Source of the DNA: Psychrobacter sp. GP33
GTDB taxonomy: Bacteria > Pseudomonadota > Gammaproteobacteria > Pseudomonadales > Moraxellaceae
Direction of reading: 5' to 3'
DNA length: 64,000 nt
NCBI RefSeq assembly: GCF_014119005.1
Contig: NZ_JACGYX010000004.1
Coordinates: 186,001 to 250,000 of the forward strand
Shown here: piece after piece, positions 45,146 through 55,880 of the stretch
How the letters are laid out: every line of letters starts with the position of its first letter
Position numbering within the stretch: position 1 is the first letter of the stretch
Program-made: the position numbers and the translations under genes
The notes under the pieces: model-generated
Seen by the model: only the letters and a program-made list of their open reading frames with translations
Databases searched by the model: none
What the model was told of the DNA's origin: nothing

Positions 45146-46387
45146 TTAAAAAATGCGCTTTTGATCGACTGGCTTAGCAAATTTCTCAATATGAGCATCA
45201 ATATTTTTAGCAATATTAAGATAATACGGCGCAAACTCATCATCTACTAAGACACTAGGCTCACCTTTATCAACTTGCGCGCGAATACCACTAGCAAGGG
45301 GTAATTGACCCAATAGTGGCACATGATACTGCTCAGCAATACGCTCACCGCCACCCACCCCAAAGATAGCTTCGGTATGCTGACAGTTACTACAGGTGTG
45401 CAGTGCCATATTTTCAACCACGCCTATTACCGGAATCTTGGTTTTATTAAACATCTCAATGCCTTTTTGCGCATCTAATAAGGCAATATGCTGCGGAGTG
45501 GTGACAATGATGGCACCCGTCACTGGAATACGCTGCGCCAGCGTAAGCTGAATGTCACCTGTACCCGGTGGCATATCAATTACCAAATAGTCTAGCTGCG
45601 GCCAGTTGGTTTGATTGTACAGCTGCATTAGCGCGCCGGTTGCCTTGGGACCACGCCAAGCGACAGGAACATTATCACCCTCAAGTAAACTTCCAATAGA
45701 CAACATTGCTAAGCCATGCGCCTCAATCGGCACAAATTGCTCATTTTCTAGCTCAGGTCTTACTCCAGCGACCCCAAGCATCGCAGGCATACTGGGTCCG
45801 TAAATATCAGCATCAAGCACACCAACGCGATGACCAAGCTTTTGTAATGCCAGCGCAATATTTACTGTCGTCGTTGATTTACCAACGCCACCTTTCCCCG
45901 ATGCCACCACAATAATATGACGAATATGCGGATGCGGACTTAGCGAGGCTTGAGTCGGTGCAGGCTTAGTAATAGGCACTTCTGCATCGGTTTTTGGTGT
46001 CGTATTTGGCATAGAACTGGGTATGGCAGAAGCACTCGGCTGACTACTCATGGCATCAGTAGTTTTTGGCATATGTTTTGGCAATGTTGTAGCCGCCCCT
46101 TTAGCAGGCGCAGGCAAGCGTACATTCATATGAATGGCTTTGATACCATGCAGATGTAGTAAAGCTCCTAGCTCTTGCTGAATGACTTCAGGTTCAGCGT
46201 GATGTGGCAAGCGTAAATCGAGGGTCAAATCGTCAACATCACGATTGATACCGATGACCATGGTAGCAATGCTTGTTCCAGAAACTTGATAATCATGCAA
46301 CACCTTATCAACCGCACTATCACGTGCGACTTTTTGTTGCGCAGTTTCAGGCTTTGAACCGGTTCTTTTTTTTATAAAGTTAAACAT
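45146..46387 (-). CDS. apbC: Iron-sulfur carrier protein ApbC/Mrp (P-loop ATPase)
   Basis: 413 residues from the ATG at 46387, preceded by AAAGG; a longer frame to 46423 has no ribosome binding site. An N-terminal MIP18/DUF59-like domain (DKVLHDYQVSGTSIATMVIG) and a Pro/Ala-rich linker precede the Mrp ATPase domain: deviant Walker A SGKGGVGKST, LDADIYGPSMPAMLG and LVIDMPPGTGD. CSNCQH holds the CxxC that binds the Fe-S cluster. It assembles and transfers Fe-S clusters. Confidence 0.94.
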   Translation of the reverse strand: MFNFIKKRTGSKPETAQQKVARDSAVDKVLHDYQVSGTSIATMVIGINRDVDDLTLDLRLPHHAEPEVIQQELGALLHLHGIKAIHMNVRLPAPAKGAATTLPKHMPKTTDAMSSQPSASAIPSSMPNTTPKTDAEVPITKPAPTQASLSPHPHIRHIIVVASGKGGVGKSTTTVNIALALQKLGHRVGVLDADIYGPSMPAMLGVAGVRPELENEQFVPIEAHGLAMLSIGSLLEGDNVPVAWRGPKATGALMQLYNQTNWPQLDYLVIDMPPGTGDIQLTLAQRIPVTGAIIVTTPQHIALLDAQKGIEMFNKTKIPVIGVVENMALHTCSNCQHTEAIFGVGGGERIAEQYHVPLLGQLPLASGIRAQVDKGEPSVLVDDEFAPYYLNIAKNIDAHIEKFAKPVDQKRIF

Positions 46388-46586
46388 GGCGACCTTTATT
46401 GTGATAATAATGATGAAAATCATTTATTAATGAGTGTTAACGATACGCTTACCAGTGTAGCCGAATTGACCTAATAAAAAAACCACAACGCTATTAAATA
46501 TACGGGCTGACCTTGCTATTAGATGCGCGCTATGCTGCTAAATGAATATGCTATTTTAAAATGGCTTTTTCGTGCTTAGCTAATAC

Positions 46587-47924
46587 TTAAATTGCTAAGA
46601 ATTTTGAGGCAATAAATAGATAAATAATAACCCCGGTGGCATCACACACAGAGGTGATTAAAGGAGCGCTGGCAGTAGCCGGGTCAAAGCCCATTTTATT
46701 AAGCACAAAAGGTAAACTCATACCAATCACACAGCCTATCATCACCACAGACATCATGCTCAGCGCCAATACTAACGACACCATCTCATCACCGCGAATA
46801 TAACCAATGATAGCAATAGCCACTGCCATCGTCCCACCTAACAACAACGCTACCATTGCCTCACGACCCAGTAGTGAGAACCAATCGCGCATGACCACAT
46901 CGCCCGTTGCCAATGCTCGTACCATTAATGTTGCTGACTGCGAGCCAGCATTACCACCACTATCAACTAACAGTGGTAAAAAAAACACCAATACCAAATT
47001 GGCGGCAATTAGGTCTTCAAAGTGCGAGATACCAATACCAGAGAGCAAATTGCCAAACACTAGAAATACCAACCAAAAGACACGCTTGCGATATAACACT
47101 CGAATACTGACGTCTTTTAATTTGCCTACCATGGTCGAGACACCGCCCGACTTATGGAAGTCATCGGTGGCTTCATCGCTTGCCACATCCATCGCGTCAT
47201 CGTGGGTTACGATACCAACTAACGCGCCAGTGTCATCGATAATGGGCAGGGCAATTAAGTCATAACGGGCGACCGTTTTGGCAACGTCTTCTTGGTTATC
47301 ACTTACCACACAAGAAACAATAGAGCGCACCATAATATCGCTAATTAGCTGTTCTGGCGCTGCTAATATTAATATTCGTAATGACACCACGCCCAACAGT
47401 TTGCGTTGCTCATCAATCACATAAGCATGATAAATGGTTTCTGCATCTGGTGCTTCTAAGCGTAGGGCTGCCAGCGCCTCCGTCACATTCATTTGTGCGC
47501 CTAACGTGGCGTAATCCGACGTCATCAGCGCCCCAGCAGTACGCTCATCATAAGCTGCTAATCGGCGAATATCTTCACGTTCAGCTTGGGCAAGCGCTGG
47601 CAATAAGGCATCACGCTGATCTTGATCGAGACATTTATACAAATCTGCCCGCTCATCCGCTGGCATCTCACCCATCAATTTTGCCATATTATCTCGTGGA
47701 AACGTCTGCGCGAGTGCCACTTGAATATTGGGTTCTGAATAAGAAAATATCGTCGAGCGATTGGGCAGCCGCTCTAATAACTGCCAAGCAAGCTTCGGCT
47801 CTATTAATGCTAAAATATCCGCAATATCAATCGGACGGAGGCTTTGAACGTATTGTATAGCCTCATCAAAGTTTTGTTGCTCAATGGCATTGCTAACTAC
47901 TAACGCCGAGGCTTTATTATTCAT
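46587..47924 (-). CDS. mgtE: Magnesium transporter MgtE
   Basis: 445 residues from the ATG at 47924 with GGAG upstream; the frame extends to a TTG at 47963. It has an N-terminal superhelical MgtE_N domain (PKLAWQLLERLPNRSTIFSY to about residue 125), a pair of CBS domains (MTSDYATLGAQMNVTEALAA; IMVRSIVSCVVSDNQEDVAK) and five C-terminal membrane segments with the pore motif LPLLVDSGGNAGSQSATL. The CBS domains gate the channel by sensing Mg2+. Confidence 0.93.
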   Translation of the reverse strand: MNNKASALVVSNAIEQQNFDEAIQYVQSLRPIDIADILALIEPKLAWQLLERLPNRSTIFSYSEPNIQVALAQTFPRDNMAKLMGEMPADERADLYKCLDQDQRDALLPALAQAEREDIRRLAAYDERTAGALMTSDYATLGAQMNVTEALAALRLEAPDAETIYHAYVIDEQRKLLGVVSLRILILAAPEQLISDIMVRSIVSCVVSDNQEDVAKTVARYDLIALPIIDDTGALVGIVTHDDAMDVASDEATDDFHKSGGVSTMVGKLKDVSIRVLYRKRVFWLVFLVFGNLLSGIGISHFEDLIAANLVLVFFLPLLVDSGGNAGSQSATLMVRALATGDVVMRDWFSLLGREAMVALLLGGTMAVAIAIIGYIRGDEMVSLVLALSMMSVVMIGCVIGMSLPFVLNKMGFDPATASAPLITSVCDATGVIIYLFIASKFLAI

Positions 47925-48097
47925 GATAATGATACTCCATACGCTGCCACAGTCGTGTAGCAAACGCCATTAACGAGGGCTATATATAAATTTATATCAA
48001 AACAACGTAACAATAATGGTTATAAAAAACACTATCTCATTTTTGATTATTCATTCTGAACCTGTCTAACCAGACAGTGTAACCGAGTCGCACCCAT

Positions 48098-48133
48098 AAA
48101 AAAACCACAATGCCAGACCTACCGACATTGTGG
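48098..48133 (-). terminator. Intrinsic terminator of the dehydrogenase gene at 48198
   Basis: On the minus strand CCACAATG / CATTGTGG is followed by seven Ts; 65 bases past the stop. Confidence 0.75.
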
Positions 48134-48197
48134 ATAACTAAACGTAGTTTTTGTTTTTTATAATTGTTATGTTATAACTAATTAAATATAAATCAGC

Positions 48198-48998
48198 TTA
48201 TCTCATGCACCAACCATGACTAGCATTGATAGACTGACCGGTAAAGACGTTAGTTGGGAATGCTGCTAAGAATAGCGCCGTTTGTGACACATCTTCAATG
48301 GTCGTAAATTCTTTATTAAGCGTATTGGCAAGCAAAATATCATTAACAACTGCCTCTTCGCTGATACCTTTTTCTTTAGCTTGTAGCGGAATTTGATCAT
48401 TAACCATAGCCGTTTTCACAAAGCCTGGAGAAATCATATGCGAGCGCACATTATGCGGGGCACCTTCTTTAGCTACCGCGCGACATAAGCCAAGCAAGCC
48501 GTGCTTAGCCGTGATATAAGGGGCTTTAAATAATGAAGCATCATGAGCATGGATTGAGCCGATATAAATAATCGTGCCACCTTTATTGTCTTTATACATA
48601 TACTCTACAGCTGCTTTAGTGGTCAAAAAGCCACCATCTAAATGCGTTGCTAATAGATTTTTCCAGTTCTCAAAAGTCATTTTAGTAATTGGGTCAATCA
48701 GCTGAATACCAGCGTTCGATACCAAAATATCAATACCACCGAACGTATCAACCAGCAGCTTAACACCATTATTCACAGCATCTTCTAAGCGGACGTCCAT
48801 ATCAATTACAAGGGCTTTGCCGCCTGCTTTAGTGATGATATCAACGGTTTCTTGTGCGCCTGCAACATTGATATCAGCAACGCCAATGGCGGCACCAGCT
48901 TTGGCATAAGTTTCTGCGATATCACGTCCGATACCTGCTGCTGCGCCAGTAATTAAGGCTACCTTGCCCGTTAAGTCTTGTTGTATTTGGGTCGCCAT
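48198..48998 (-). CDS. hbdH: 3-hydroxybutyrate dehydrogenase (SDR family)
   Basis: A 266-residue short-chain dehydrogenase. The NAD-binding GAAAGIG is at about residues 18-24, NAGIQLIDP in strand 4, the catalytic Ser in IYIGSIHAH, and Tyr-Lys in [26 protein letters not shown] and the ending [10 protein letters not shown] resemble bacterial D-3-hydroxybutyrate dehydrogenases, which oxidise 3-hydroxybutyrate to acetoacetate. No polyhydroxybutyrate genes nearby, so the substrate rests on similarity alone. Confidence 0.85.
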   Translation of the reverse strand: MATQIQQDLTGKVALITGAAAGIGRDIAETYAKAGAAIGVADINVAGAQETVDIITKAGGKALVIDMDVRLEDAVNNGVKLLVDTFGGIDILVSNAGIQLIDPITKMTFENWKNLLATHLDGGFLTTKAAVEYMYKDNKGGTIIYIGSIHAHDASLFKAPYITAKHGLLGLCRAVAKEGAPHNVRSHMISPGFVKTAMVNDQIPLQAKEKGISEEAVVNDILLANTLNKEFTTIEDVSQTALFLAAFPTNVFTGQSINASHGWCMR

Positions 48999-50008
48999 AT
49001 ATTGTCCTTATTATGGGTAGAGGTGGTGATAACAGTCATACGTCAGAGTTGTGGCAGACGATTTACGGATGCCACCATGATCGCGTATAGACGCTATACC
49101 AAGGGTTAACACGCAATGTGTTGCGCGGTTTTGAATAAAAAAACAGGCTGTTAAGCACTGTTATTAGAATAAATATGTGATGCAATTTTTTGATTTTTTT
49201 TGATAACATCTTGCTCGATATTTTGCTCAGCGCATGGCAAATGATACGTGCTAAAAATCGTTAGCGTTGAATACTTATGAATTGTTAATTACGAACAGTG
49301 TTGAATCATTACGGATCAGATAACGATTTTAAATGTATTAAAGAACGCTAGATAATAGGTTGCCTACTAATAAAATAAGCATGTGCAAGCAAATGAGTCA
49401 ATGTTACTAGGTGCGAGGAATCAGGCGTTGGTTGCGGTATGCTGGATACGATGTGGAGCTTCAATATAATAGGATTGAATAGTGTTAAACATGCAAAGGT
49501 GTAATCAACGTAGTCGAGAGCATCTGATATAACAAGAAGTTAAATAGCGTGTGGCACTGATATCCGTCCGTTGGATGACGCGCTCAGTTAATATAAACCA
49601 TTTATCAAACGTTTGCAGGTTAATTTTTACTTATTATGCCCTAAACAAAGTTATTAAGAACAAAATAAAAAGTTATGATTGCCAGTTCTCGATATTGAAG
49701 TACCCTCTCAGATACTTTTATTAACCCTGAAAATCGCGCTAATAAGTGTACGCTGGCGTTAATTGTGCCGCAACGTCACAAATTTTATCCAAATTACGGT
49801 ATCATAGGCACAATTTTTTAACGTTTATAAACTCGTTTTTAGAGTATAGATTTTATAGCTTAACTTTTGTATATAACCTAGCTTGCATATACAGCTTAGT
49901 TTTTAGCATAACAACAGCGCGTCTGCCAATAGCTAGCCATACATAGATGGAATAGCTGATTGAGACGCTTGATAATTAATCGGTTCATACTTTGATATAG
50001 GTGATTTT
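48999..50008. other. 1-kb region without a recognisable gene before metG
   Basis: Stops are frequent in all frames; the only frame over 60 codons (49746-49946) lacks coding character. A hairpin AATTGTGCC / GGCACAATT (49761-49769, 49807-49815) followed by TTTT stands about 190 bases before metG. The rest holds promoters and possibly a decayed gene or a small RNA. Confidence 0.45.
49761..49819 (+). terminator. Terminator-like hairpin in the metG upstream region
   Basis: Perfect 9-base stem AATTGTGCC / GGCACAATT with a 37-base loop, then four more Ts. The long loop makes it weaker than a usual terminator; it could end an upstream RNA or attenuate metG. Confidence 0.4.
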
Positions 50009-52111
50009 GTGCGTGAGATTTTAGTAACCAGTGCCTTGCCCTACGCCAATGGCGACATTCATTTGGGGCATCTTGTAGAATATATCCAAACCGATATCTG
50101 GGTGCGGGCGATGAAGGCACAAGGTCATAAGGTTACTTATGTCTGCGCGGATGATGCTCATGGTACTGCCATCATGCTCAAAGCTGAAGATAATGGCATA
50201 ACCCCAGAACAACAAATTGCCAATGTACAAGCCGCTCATGAAGCAGATTTTACCAAGTTTTTAATTAACTTTGATAATTATCACTCAACCCATTCTGTCG
50301 AAAATAAGGAATGCGCTGAGCTAATTTATCGTCGCCTAAGAGATGCGGGTCATATCTCTACCCGTGATGTTGAGCAGTTATTTGACCCTGAAAAACAGCT
50401 ATTTTTAGCGGATCGCTTTGTCAAAGGCACGTGTCCTAAATGCGCTGCACCAGACCAATACGGTGATAACTGTGAAGTCTGCGGTACCACCTATGACGCA
50501 ACCGATCTAAAAAATCCGCATTCTACCTTATCTAACGCCACGCCTGTGCTCAAAACCTCCAAGCATTACTTCTTTGATTTGCCAGAGTTTGAGCAATTCT
50601 TAAAAGATTGGACGCGCAGTGACAATCGCTTGCAGGTATCGGTTGCCAATAAATTGCAAGAATGGTTTGATGCTGGCTTGACCAGTTGGGATATTTCACG
50701 CGATGCGCCCTATTTTGGTTTTCAAATCCCTGATACGCCAAGTGATGAGCCAGAAAAATACTTTTATGTATGGCTAGATGCACCGGTCGGCTACATGGCA
50801 AGCTTTAAAAACTTATGCGAGAAACGTGCTGGCACCGATGAAGCACTTGATTTTGACCATTACTGGATGCAAGAAAACGAGCATAAAACCGAGGTGTATC
50901 ACTTCATTGGTAAAGACATCGTTTACTTCCATGCGCTATTTTGGCCAGCAATGCTTGCCGGTAGCGAGTTCCGTACCCCAACCGGCGTCTTTGCTCATGG
51001 CTTCTTGATGGTCAATGGCGAAAAAATGAGTAAGTCACGCGGCACCTTTATTAAAGCGGACACATACGCTCAATATCTGCATCCTGAATATCTGCGCTAT
51101 TATTTCGCCAGCAAACTGTCTGACAAAGTCGAAGATATCAACCTAGATTTAGAAGACTTTATGCAAAAGGTTAATTCTGACTTGGTCGGTAAAGTAGTCA
51201 ATATTGCCAGTCGCAGCGCTGGATTTTTGGTTAAAAAATATGATGGCATGCTAACAGACGTCTGCGCTGAGCCAAATTTATTAGCAGACATTACCAAAAC
51301 CGGTGATGAGATTGCCGCCGCTTATGAAAACCGCGAGTTCTCTCGTGCCATGCGTTTGATTATGCAATGTGCTGATAAAGCTAATGAATATATTGATGAG
51401 AAAAAACCTTGGGCACTTGCAAAAGTTGAAGGCGCAGAGCAAGAAGTACAAGACGTCTGTTCAGTAGCTATTAATATTTTCCGTCAATTGATGGTTTATC
51501 TTGCGCCTGTATTACCTGAACTGACTGAAAATGCTAGAGAGTTTTTGAATATTGACAGTTTAAGCTTTACTAGCCGCAATGAATGGCTACTTGGACATCA
51601 AATCAATAAATTTAAGCCACTGATGCAGCGTATTGATGAAAAAGACGTTGCAGCGATGGTTGAGGATTCTAAAGCCTCATTAGGCGTAACGGCGACACCA
51701 ACCGCTACCCAAGACATAAAATCAGTGGCTAAAAACAAGCAGCCAGCAGCGAAAGATGTCGATGCAAATGCAGAGCAAACTGATTACATTGGCATTGAAG
51801 ACTTTGCTAAAGTTGAGATGAAAGTCGCTCATGTCGTGTCGTGTAGTTATGTAGAAGGGGCGGATAAGCTGTTGCAATTTACCTTAGATGTCGGTGAAGC
51901 GCAGACGCGCAATGTGTTTAGCGGTATCCGCAAATTTTATGAGCCTGAGCAACTTCAAGGTAAAAAAGTCATTTGTGTCACCAACCTTGCTCCGCGTAAG
52001 ATGAAATTTGGTATATCAGAAGGCATGATACTATCCGCAGGCGATCCAAAAACCGCACTTGTCGTGATTACCCTACCGGACGCTGCGGTCATTGGTGATA
52101 CGCTGGCGTAA
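50009..52111 (+). CDS. metG: Methionyl-tRNA synthetase
   Basis: 700 residues starting at GTG with AGGTG six bases upstream. Class I features: [20 protein letters not shown] (HIGH-type HLGH), a zinc knuckle with CPKC and CEVC (about residues 145-162), and the KMSKS loop in [12 protein letters not shown]. After an Ala/Lys-rich linker, the C-terminal tRNA-binding domain (about 590-700: [40 protein letters not shown]) supports dimerisation and tRNA binding. Followed by a terminator. Confidence 0.97.
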   Translation: MREILVTSALPYANGDIHLGHLVEYIQTDIWVRAMKAQGHKVTYVCADDAHGTAIMLKAEDNGITPEQQIANVQAAHEADFTKFLINFDNYHSTHSVENKECAELIYRRLRDAGHISTRDVEQLFDPEKQLFLADRFVKGTCPKCAAPDQYGDNCEVCGTTYDATDLKNPHSTLSNATPVLKTSKHYFFDLPEFEQFLKDWTRSDNRLQVSVANKLQEWFDAGLTSWDISRDAPYFGFQIPDTPSDEPEKYFYVWLDAPVGYMASFKNLCEKRAGTDEALDFDHYWMQENEHKTEVYHFIGKDIVYFHALFWPAMLAGSEFRTPTGVFAHGFLMVNGEKMSKSRGTFIKADTYAQYLHPEYLRYYFASKLSDKVEDINLDLEDFMQKVNSDLVGKVVNIASRSAGFLVKKYDGMLTDVCAEPNLLADITKTGDEIAAAYENREFSRAMRLIMQCADKANEYIDEKKPWALAKVEGAEQEVQDVCSVAINIFRQLMVYLAPVLPELTENAREFLNIDSLSFTSRNEWLLGHQINKFKPLMQRIDEKDVAAMVEDSKASLGVTATPTATQDIKSVAKNKQPAAKDVDANAEQTDYIGIEDFAKVEMKVAHVVSCSYVEGADKLLQFTLDVGEAQTRNVFSGIRKFYEPEQLQGKKVICVTNLAPRKMKFGISEGMILSAGDPKTALVVITLPDAAVIGDTLA

Positions 52112-52154
52112 TGTAAGTAAAATATCCGCTTTAATACCTACAAGTAATAAATGC

Positions 52155-52184
52155 AAAAAAGATGTCTATATGGCATCTTTTTTT
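52155..52184 (+). terminator. Intrinsic terminator after metG
   Basis: AAAAAAGATGTC / GGCATCTTTTTTT, 5-base loop, one G-T pair. Confidence 0.85.
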
Positions 52185-52363
52185 ATAAGCGGCTAAGAGT
52201 GTTAGTATCAAGACGGATGTGGTTGAATTTTTGATTGCGATAAGTAGCATTACTGTCATAATATAACAATCTTAATCATATGCCTCACCCCTTTTATGTT
52301 AGTCCGCTCAGCTTATCTTGACGGGTCTAGCTTGCACCTTCTAACCGACGAGTTAAACTAATA

Positions 52364-53410
52364 ATGACTATTGCCGCAACCCTACGCCTTAGCCTGTGCG
52401 CAGCTGCTATTAGTGCCCTTGGGCTAATTGGCTGCTCGAAACCCTCGACCGATAATACTGCAACTACTGAGAGTAATACGACAGCAGATAAACCTGCCAA
52501 AACTTTGGCAATTACCCAAATTGTCGAGCACCCCTCTTTAGATGATATGCGCCGAGGTATTATCGATGAGCTGGCGGACAATGGTTATGTTGAAGGGAAA
52601 AATCTAACGGTCAACTTTCAAAGTGCGCAAGGCAATACGGCAACGGCAGGTCAGATTGCTAAGCAATTCGTCGGTGATAATCCTGATGCGATTGTGGCGA
52701 TATCTACCCCATCTGCGCAGTCTATTGTATCCGCTACGCGCAGTATTCCTATTGTGTATACGGCAGTGTCAGACCCAGTAGGCGCAAAATTACTCACCGC
52801 TGATGGCAAGCCGTTTCAAGATAATTTAACCGGCTTATCAAGTCAATTACCATTAGAACCGCAGCTTGATTTATTACAAAAGATTAAACCTAATCTTAAA
52901 ACCATCGGTTATGTGTACAGTCCGGGCGAGGCAAATTCAGTATCGCTACGGGACGAGCTAAAAAAAGCATTACCCGCCCGTAACTTAGCTTTGTTAGACA
53001 TTCCAGCCAACCGTCCAACCGATATTGGCATGGCAACGCGCAGCTTGCAGGGACGCGCGGACATTATTTATACCTCATTTGACAATAATGTGGCATCTGC
53101 GTTTGAAGCCATGACCCAAGCGGCAAATGAGATACGTTTGCCAATTGTGGCATCTGATGAATTTAGCGTGCAACGCGGAGCAACAGCAGCACTTGGGGTC
53201 AATGATTATGACTTTGGGCGCGTTACCGGAAAAATGGTGTATCGCATTTTAAACGGTGAGGCAGTGACTACTGTTAAGCCTGAGGTTATGAATGAGCTGA
53301 CTTTATATATCAGCCCAAAACACGCCAAAGCGCAGGGCGCAACCTTATCAACCGATATGCTCAAAAACGGGGTTAACGTCGATACCAAAGCCCAAGCTGC
53401 TACTAAGTAA
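52364..53410 (+). CDS. ABC transporter substrate-binding lipoprotein (PF04392), copy 1
   Basis: 348 residues with a lipobox (ALGLIGCS, Cys about 25) and an Asn/Thr-rich tether. The binding domain follows the TrpX-like PF04392 family: ITQIVEHPSLDDMRRGIIDE, NFQSAQGNTATAGQIAKQFV and KTIGYVYSPGEANSV. In characterised relatives the ligands are aromatic amino acids. It shares long near-identical blocks with the next gene, so the pair arose by duplication. The Shine-Dalgarno is weak. Confidence 0.88.
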   Translation: MTIAATLRLSLCAAAISALGLIGCSKPSTDNTATTESNTTADKPAKTLAITQIVEHPSLDDMRRGIIDELADNGYVEGKNLTVNFQSAQGNTATAGQIAKQFVGDNPDAIVAISTPSAQSIVSATRSIPIVYTAVSDPVGAKLLTADGKPFQDNLTGLSSQLPLEPQLDLLQKIKPNLKTIGYVYSPGEANSVSLRDELKKALPARNLALLDIPANRPTDIGMATRSLQGRADIIYTSFDNNVASAFEAMTQAANEIRLPIVASDEFSVQRGATAALGVNDYDFGRVTGKMVYRILNGEAVTTVKPEVMNELTLYISPKHAKAQGATLSTDMLKNGVNVDTKAQAATK

Positions 53411-53525
53411 CTGCTTATAAAGCAGCGCTTGTCAGTAGACACTTGTACAGCAACCTTATTCATATCGCACTCAATTTATATCTTATTTGTCGTATGGACA
53501 CATTATTATTTTTAGGAGTTACACC

Positions 53526-54548
53526 ATGTTGTATCAAAATCGTTTTGCCAAAGCCTTATTGTGGGGCGGTGTTTGTACCGCTATTTTAACGGGCTGTAGC
53601 CAACCTGCCAATGACGGGGCAGCAACGGATAACGCCACTGGTACAGATGCAACAGCAGCAAAAACCGTTGCGATTACCGCTATCGTTGAGCATCCAGCCC
53701 TAGACGCTGTACGCAAAGGGGTGATTGATGAACTGGCTGAAGCAGGCTTTAAAGAAGGCGAAAATTTAAAGGTTAATTTTCAAAGTGCGCAAGGCAATAC
53801 CGCAACCTCTGGGCAGATTGCTAAGCAGTTTGTCGCGGACAATTCAGACGTTATCGTCGCCATTGGTACGCCATCAGCGCAATCGGTTGCAGCAGCGACC
53901 AGCACCATTCCATTGGTATTTTCAGCAGTGACTGATCCGGTTGAAGCCAAATTAGTATCTAAACTTGATGGCTCAGGCACCAACGTTACAGGTGGTTCTG
54001 ATGCCCTTCCTTATGAGCCACAAATTGAATTGATGCGCCAAATTATTCCCAATCTAAAAAATGTTGGCTATGTATATAGCCCTGGTGAAGTCAATTCAAC
54101 CATTATTCTAAAAAACCTTAAAGAGAAGCTGACGCCACTAGGTATCAAAGTGCATGAAGCCCCTGCCCAGCGTAGTACAGATATTGCTATGGCAGCGCGT
54201 AGCTTGGAAGGCAAGGTCGATATGATCTACACCTCAACTGATAATAATGTGGTGTCTGCATACGAGTCGCTGTTTCAAGTAGCAAAAGAGAGTAAGATCC
54301 CATTGATTGCTTCTGATACTAGCTCAGTAGCACGAGGTGCTGTTGCTGCCCTTGGCGTTGATTACTACGCACTTGGTCGCGAAACTGGTAAAATTGTCGT
54401 GCGTATCTTAAATGGCGAAAAAGCAGGTGAAATTCCAGTATATACCCCGCAAAAGCTTGATTTATTTGTCAGTCCAAAAAATGCGTTGGCTGAAGGCATT
54501 ACTTTGCCACAAGCCATTATCGATAAAGCAAAAGAAGTGGTAGAATAG
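53526..54548 (+). CDS. ABC transporter substrate-binding lipoprotein (PF04392), copy 2
   Basis: 340 residues from the ATG at 53526 (TAGGAG eight bases upstream; the frame extends to 53487 but would disrupt the signal peptide). Lipobox AILTGCSQ. Matching blocks with copy 1: ITAIVEHPALDAVRKGVIDE, NFQSAQGNTATSGQIAKQFV and NVGYVYSPGEVNST. It follows copy 1 by 115 bases. A terminator lies between it and the permease gene, so binding-protein expression may exceed that of the membrane parts. Confidence 0.88.
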   Translation: MLYQNRFAKALLWGGVCTAILTGCSQPANDGAATDNATGTDATAAKTVAITAIVEHPALDAVRKGVIDELAEAGFKEGENLKVNFQSAQGNTATSGQIAKQFVADNSDVIVAIGTPSAQSVAAATSTIPLVFSAVTDPVEAKLVSKLDGSGTNVTGGSDALPYEPQIELMRQIIPNLKNVGYVYSPGEVNSTIILKNLKEKLTPLGIKVHEAPAQRSTDIAMAARSLEGKVDMIYTSTDNNVVSAYESLFQVAKESKIPLIASDTSSVARGAVAALGVDYYALGRETGKIVVRILNGEKAGEIPVYTPQKLDLFVSPKNALAEGITLPQAIIDKAKEVVE

Positions 54549-54914
54549 CGCCTGCTTATTAGCCGCTAGTATAAGACAGACGAATAACGGATGTAATAAA
54601 CAGTTATTCATCTGTCTTTAGGGCGTTAATGCTTTTCTTAATGACAAACACCCAGCGATTACTCAATCAGCTGGGCTTATTTTTAAAGCGCTTAAAGTAT
54701 TAAATTTGCTTTAAGGGTTAAAATTCAAGTTTTAGCTCTAAGCTTTAAATCAAGGGAGTTTATGTTTATTCCTCATTGTAAGCTGTTTTGGTTTACCCTA
54801 ACTGCAGATTGCTTAATCTGTTAAATTCACCGCTTAGCCGTTTGACATGTAAAGTATGCTGGTACATGCAGTAATTTATGTGCAAGACGCTTGGTTATGA
54901 CTTGCTGATTTCTT
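54549..54914 (+). other. Intergenic region between the binding-protein and permease genes
   Basis: 366 bases, no gene. Holds an imperfect 14-base inverted repeat (54575-54588 / 54603-54616, one mismatch) and a terminator, followed by about 230 bases of AT-rich DNA that may carry a second promoter. Confidence 0.5.
54651..54684 (+). terminator. Terminator after the second binding-protein gene
   Basis: CCCAGC / GCTGGG stem, 13-base loop, then CTTATTTTT. Confidence 0.6.
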
Positions 54915-55814
54915 ATGTCTTTAATTGCTTTTTTTGGTGCGCTTGAAAGTGGTCTGATTTATGGCCTGGTTGCACTTGGTGTTCTTATCTCGTTTCGAAC
55001 ACTTGATTTTCCTGACTTAACCGCTGATGGTAGTTTTCCGTTAGGGGGCGCTGTCGCTGGTATCTCCATTGTTGCCGGTATTAATCCGTGGCTTGCTTGT
55101 GCTTTTGGCATGCTTGCAGGGTCGGTTGCCGGTATTGTGACCGCATGGCTACACGTTAAGCTGGGTATTTTACAGCTGCTTGCCAGTATTTTGGTGATGG
55201 TGGCGTTATATTCGGTCAACTTACGCATTATGGGTGCGCCAAACTTACCCTTACTGGGTGAGACCACCGTTTTTAGCTCATTGGTCAGTGATGGTAATGG
55301 CTATTGGATGCGCTGCGTGATTATTGGCGCGGTGGTGATAGTCGCCAAGCTGTTATTAGACTGGTTTTATAATACTGAAACGGGTCTATCCATGCGTGCG
55401 ACTGGCTCTAACTTGCGTATGGCGCAAGCGCAAGGCATCAATACCTCATGGATGACCATCGTTGGTATGGCAGTCTCTAACGGTTTGATTGCCTTGGCTG
55501 GTGCGCTATTTGTACAAACGCAAGGCGGCGCAGATATCTCGATTGGCATTGGCACTATTGTTATTGGTTTGGCAGCGGTGATTATTGGTGAAACCATCAT
55601 TCCAGCTAAACGCATTTGGCTTATTACCTTAGCCGTGATTATTGGTGCCATACTTTATAAGCTGTTTATTCAAGTGGCGTTGTCGAGTGATGCATTGCGC
55701 AGTATTGGTTTCGGTCCACAGGATTTAAACTTGATTACAGCATTGCTAGTGGTACTTGCATTGGTATTGCCAAAGGCGAAATCTAAATTTTTAACCCGTA
55801 AAGTTCGGGCGTAA
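54915..55814 (+). CDS. ABC transporter permease
   Basis: 299 residues, about eight to nine hydrophobic segments; a BPD_transp_2-type permease related to LivH, as usual beside PF04392 binding proteins. ESGLIYGLVALGVLISFRTL at the start, LTADGSFPLGGAVAGI, and the EAA-like loop MRATGSNLRMAQAQGIN that should contact the ATPase. 66 bases before the ATPase gene. A single permease gene implies a homodimer. Confidence 0.9.
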   Translation: MSLIAFFGALESGLIYGLVALGVLISFRTLDFPDLTADGSFPLGGAVAGISIVAGINPWLACAFGMLAGSVAGIVTAWLHVKLGILQLLASILVMVALYSVNLRIMGAPNLPLLGETTVFSSLVSDGNGYWMRCVIIGAVVIVAKLLLDWFYNTETGLSMRATGSNLRMAQAQGINTSWMTIVGMAVSNGLIALAGALFVQTQGGADISIGIGTIVIGLAAVIIGETIIPAKRIWLITLAVIIGAILYKLFIQVALSSDALRSIGFGPQDLNLITALLVVLALVLPKAKSKFLTRKVRA

Positions 55815-55880
55815 TGTCAACTGATAAATGCTGATTCGCCTTTATCATTTAGCATAGAGCAAACATAAGGAATAACGATT

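Noticed and set aside
46807-47860. Two long frames (152 and 159 codons) antisense to mgtE
   Set aside because: mgtE is complete with its CBS and membrane domains; these are mirror frames of it.
49746-49946. 66-codon frame before metG
   Set aside because: Covers a hairpin and the metG leader, Tyr/Phe/Ser-rich without a domain or ribosome binding site.
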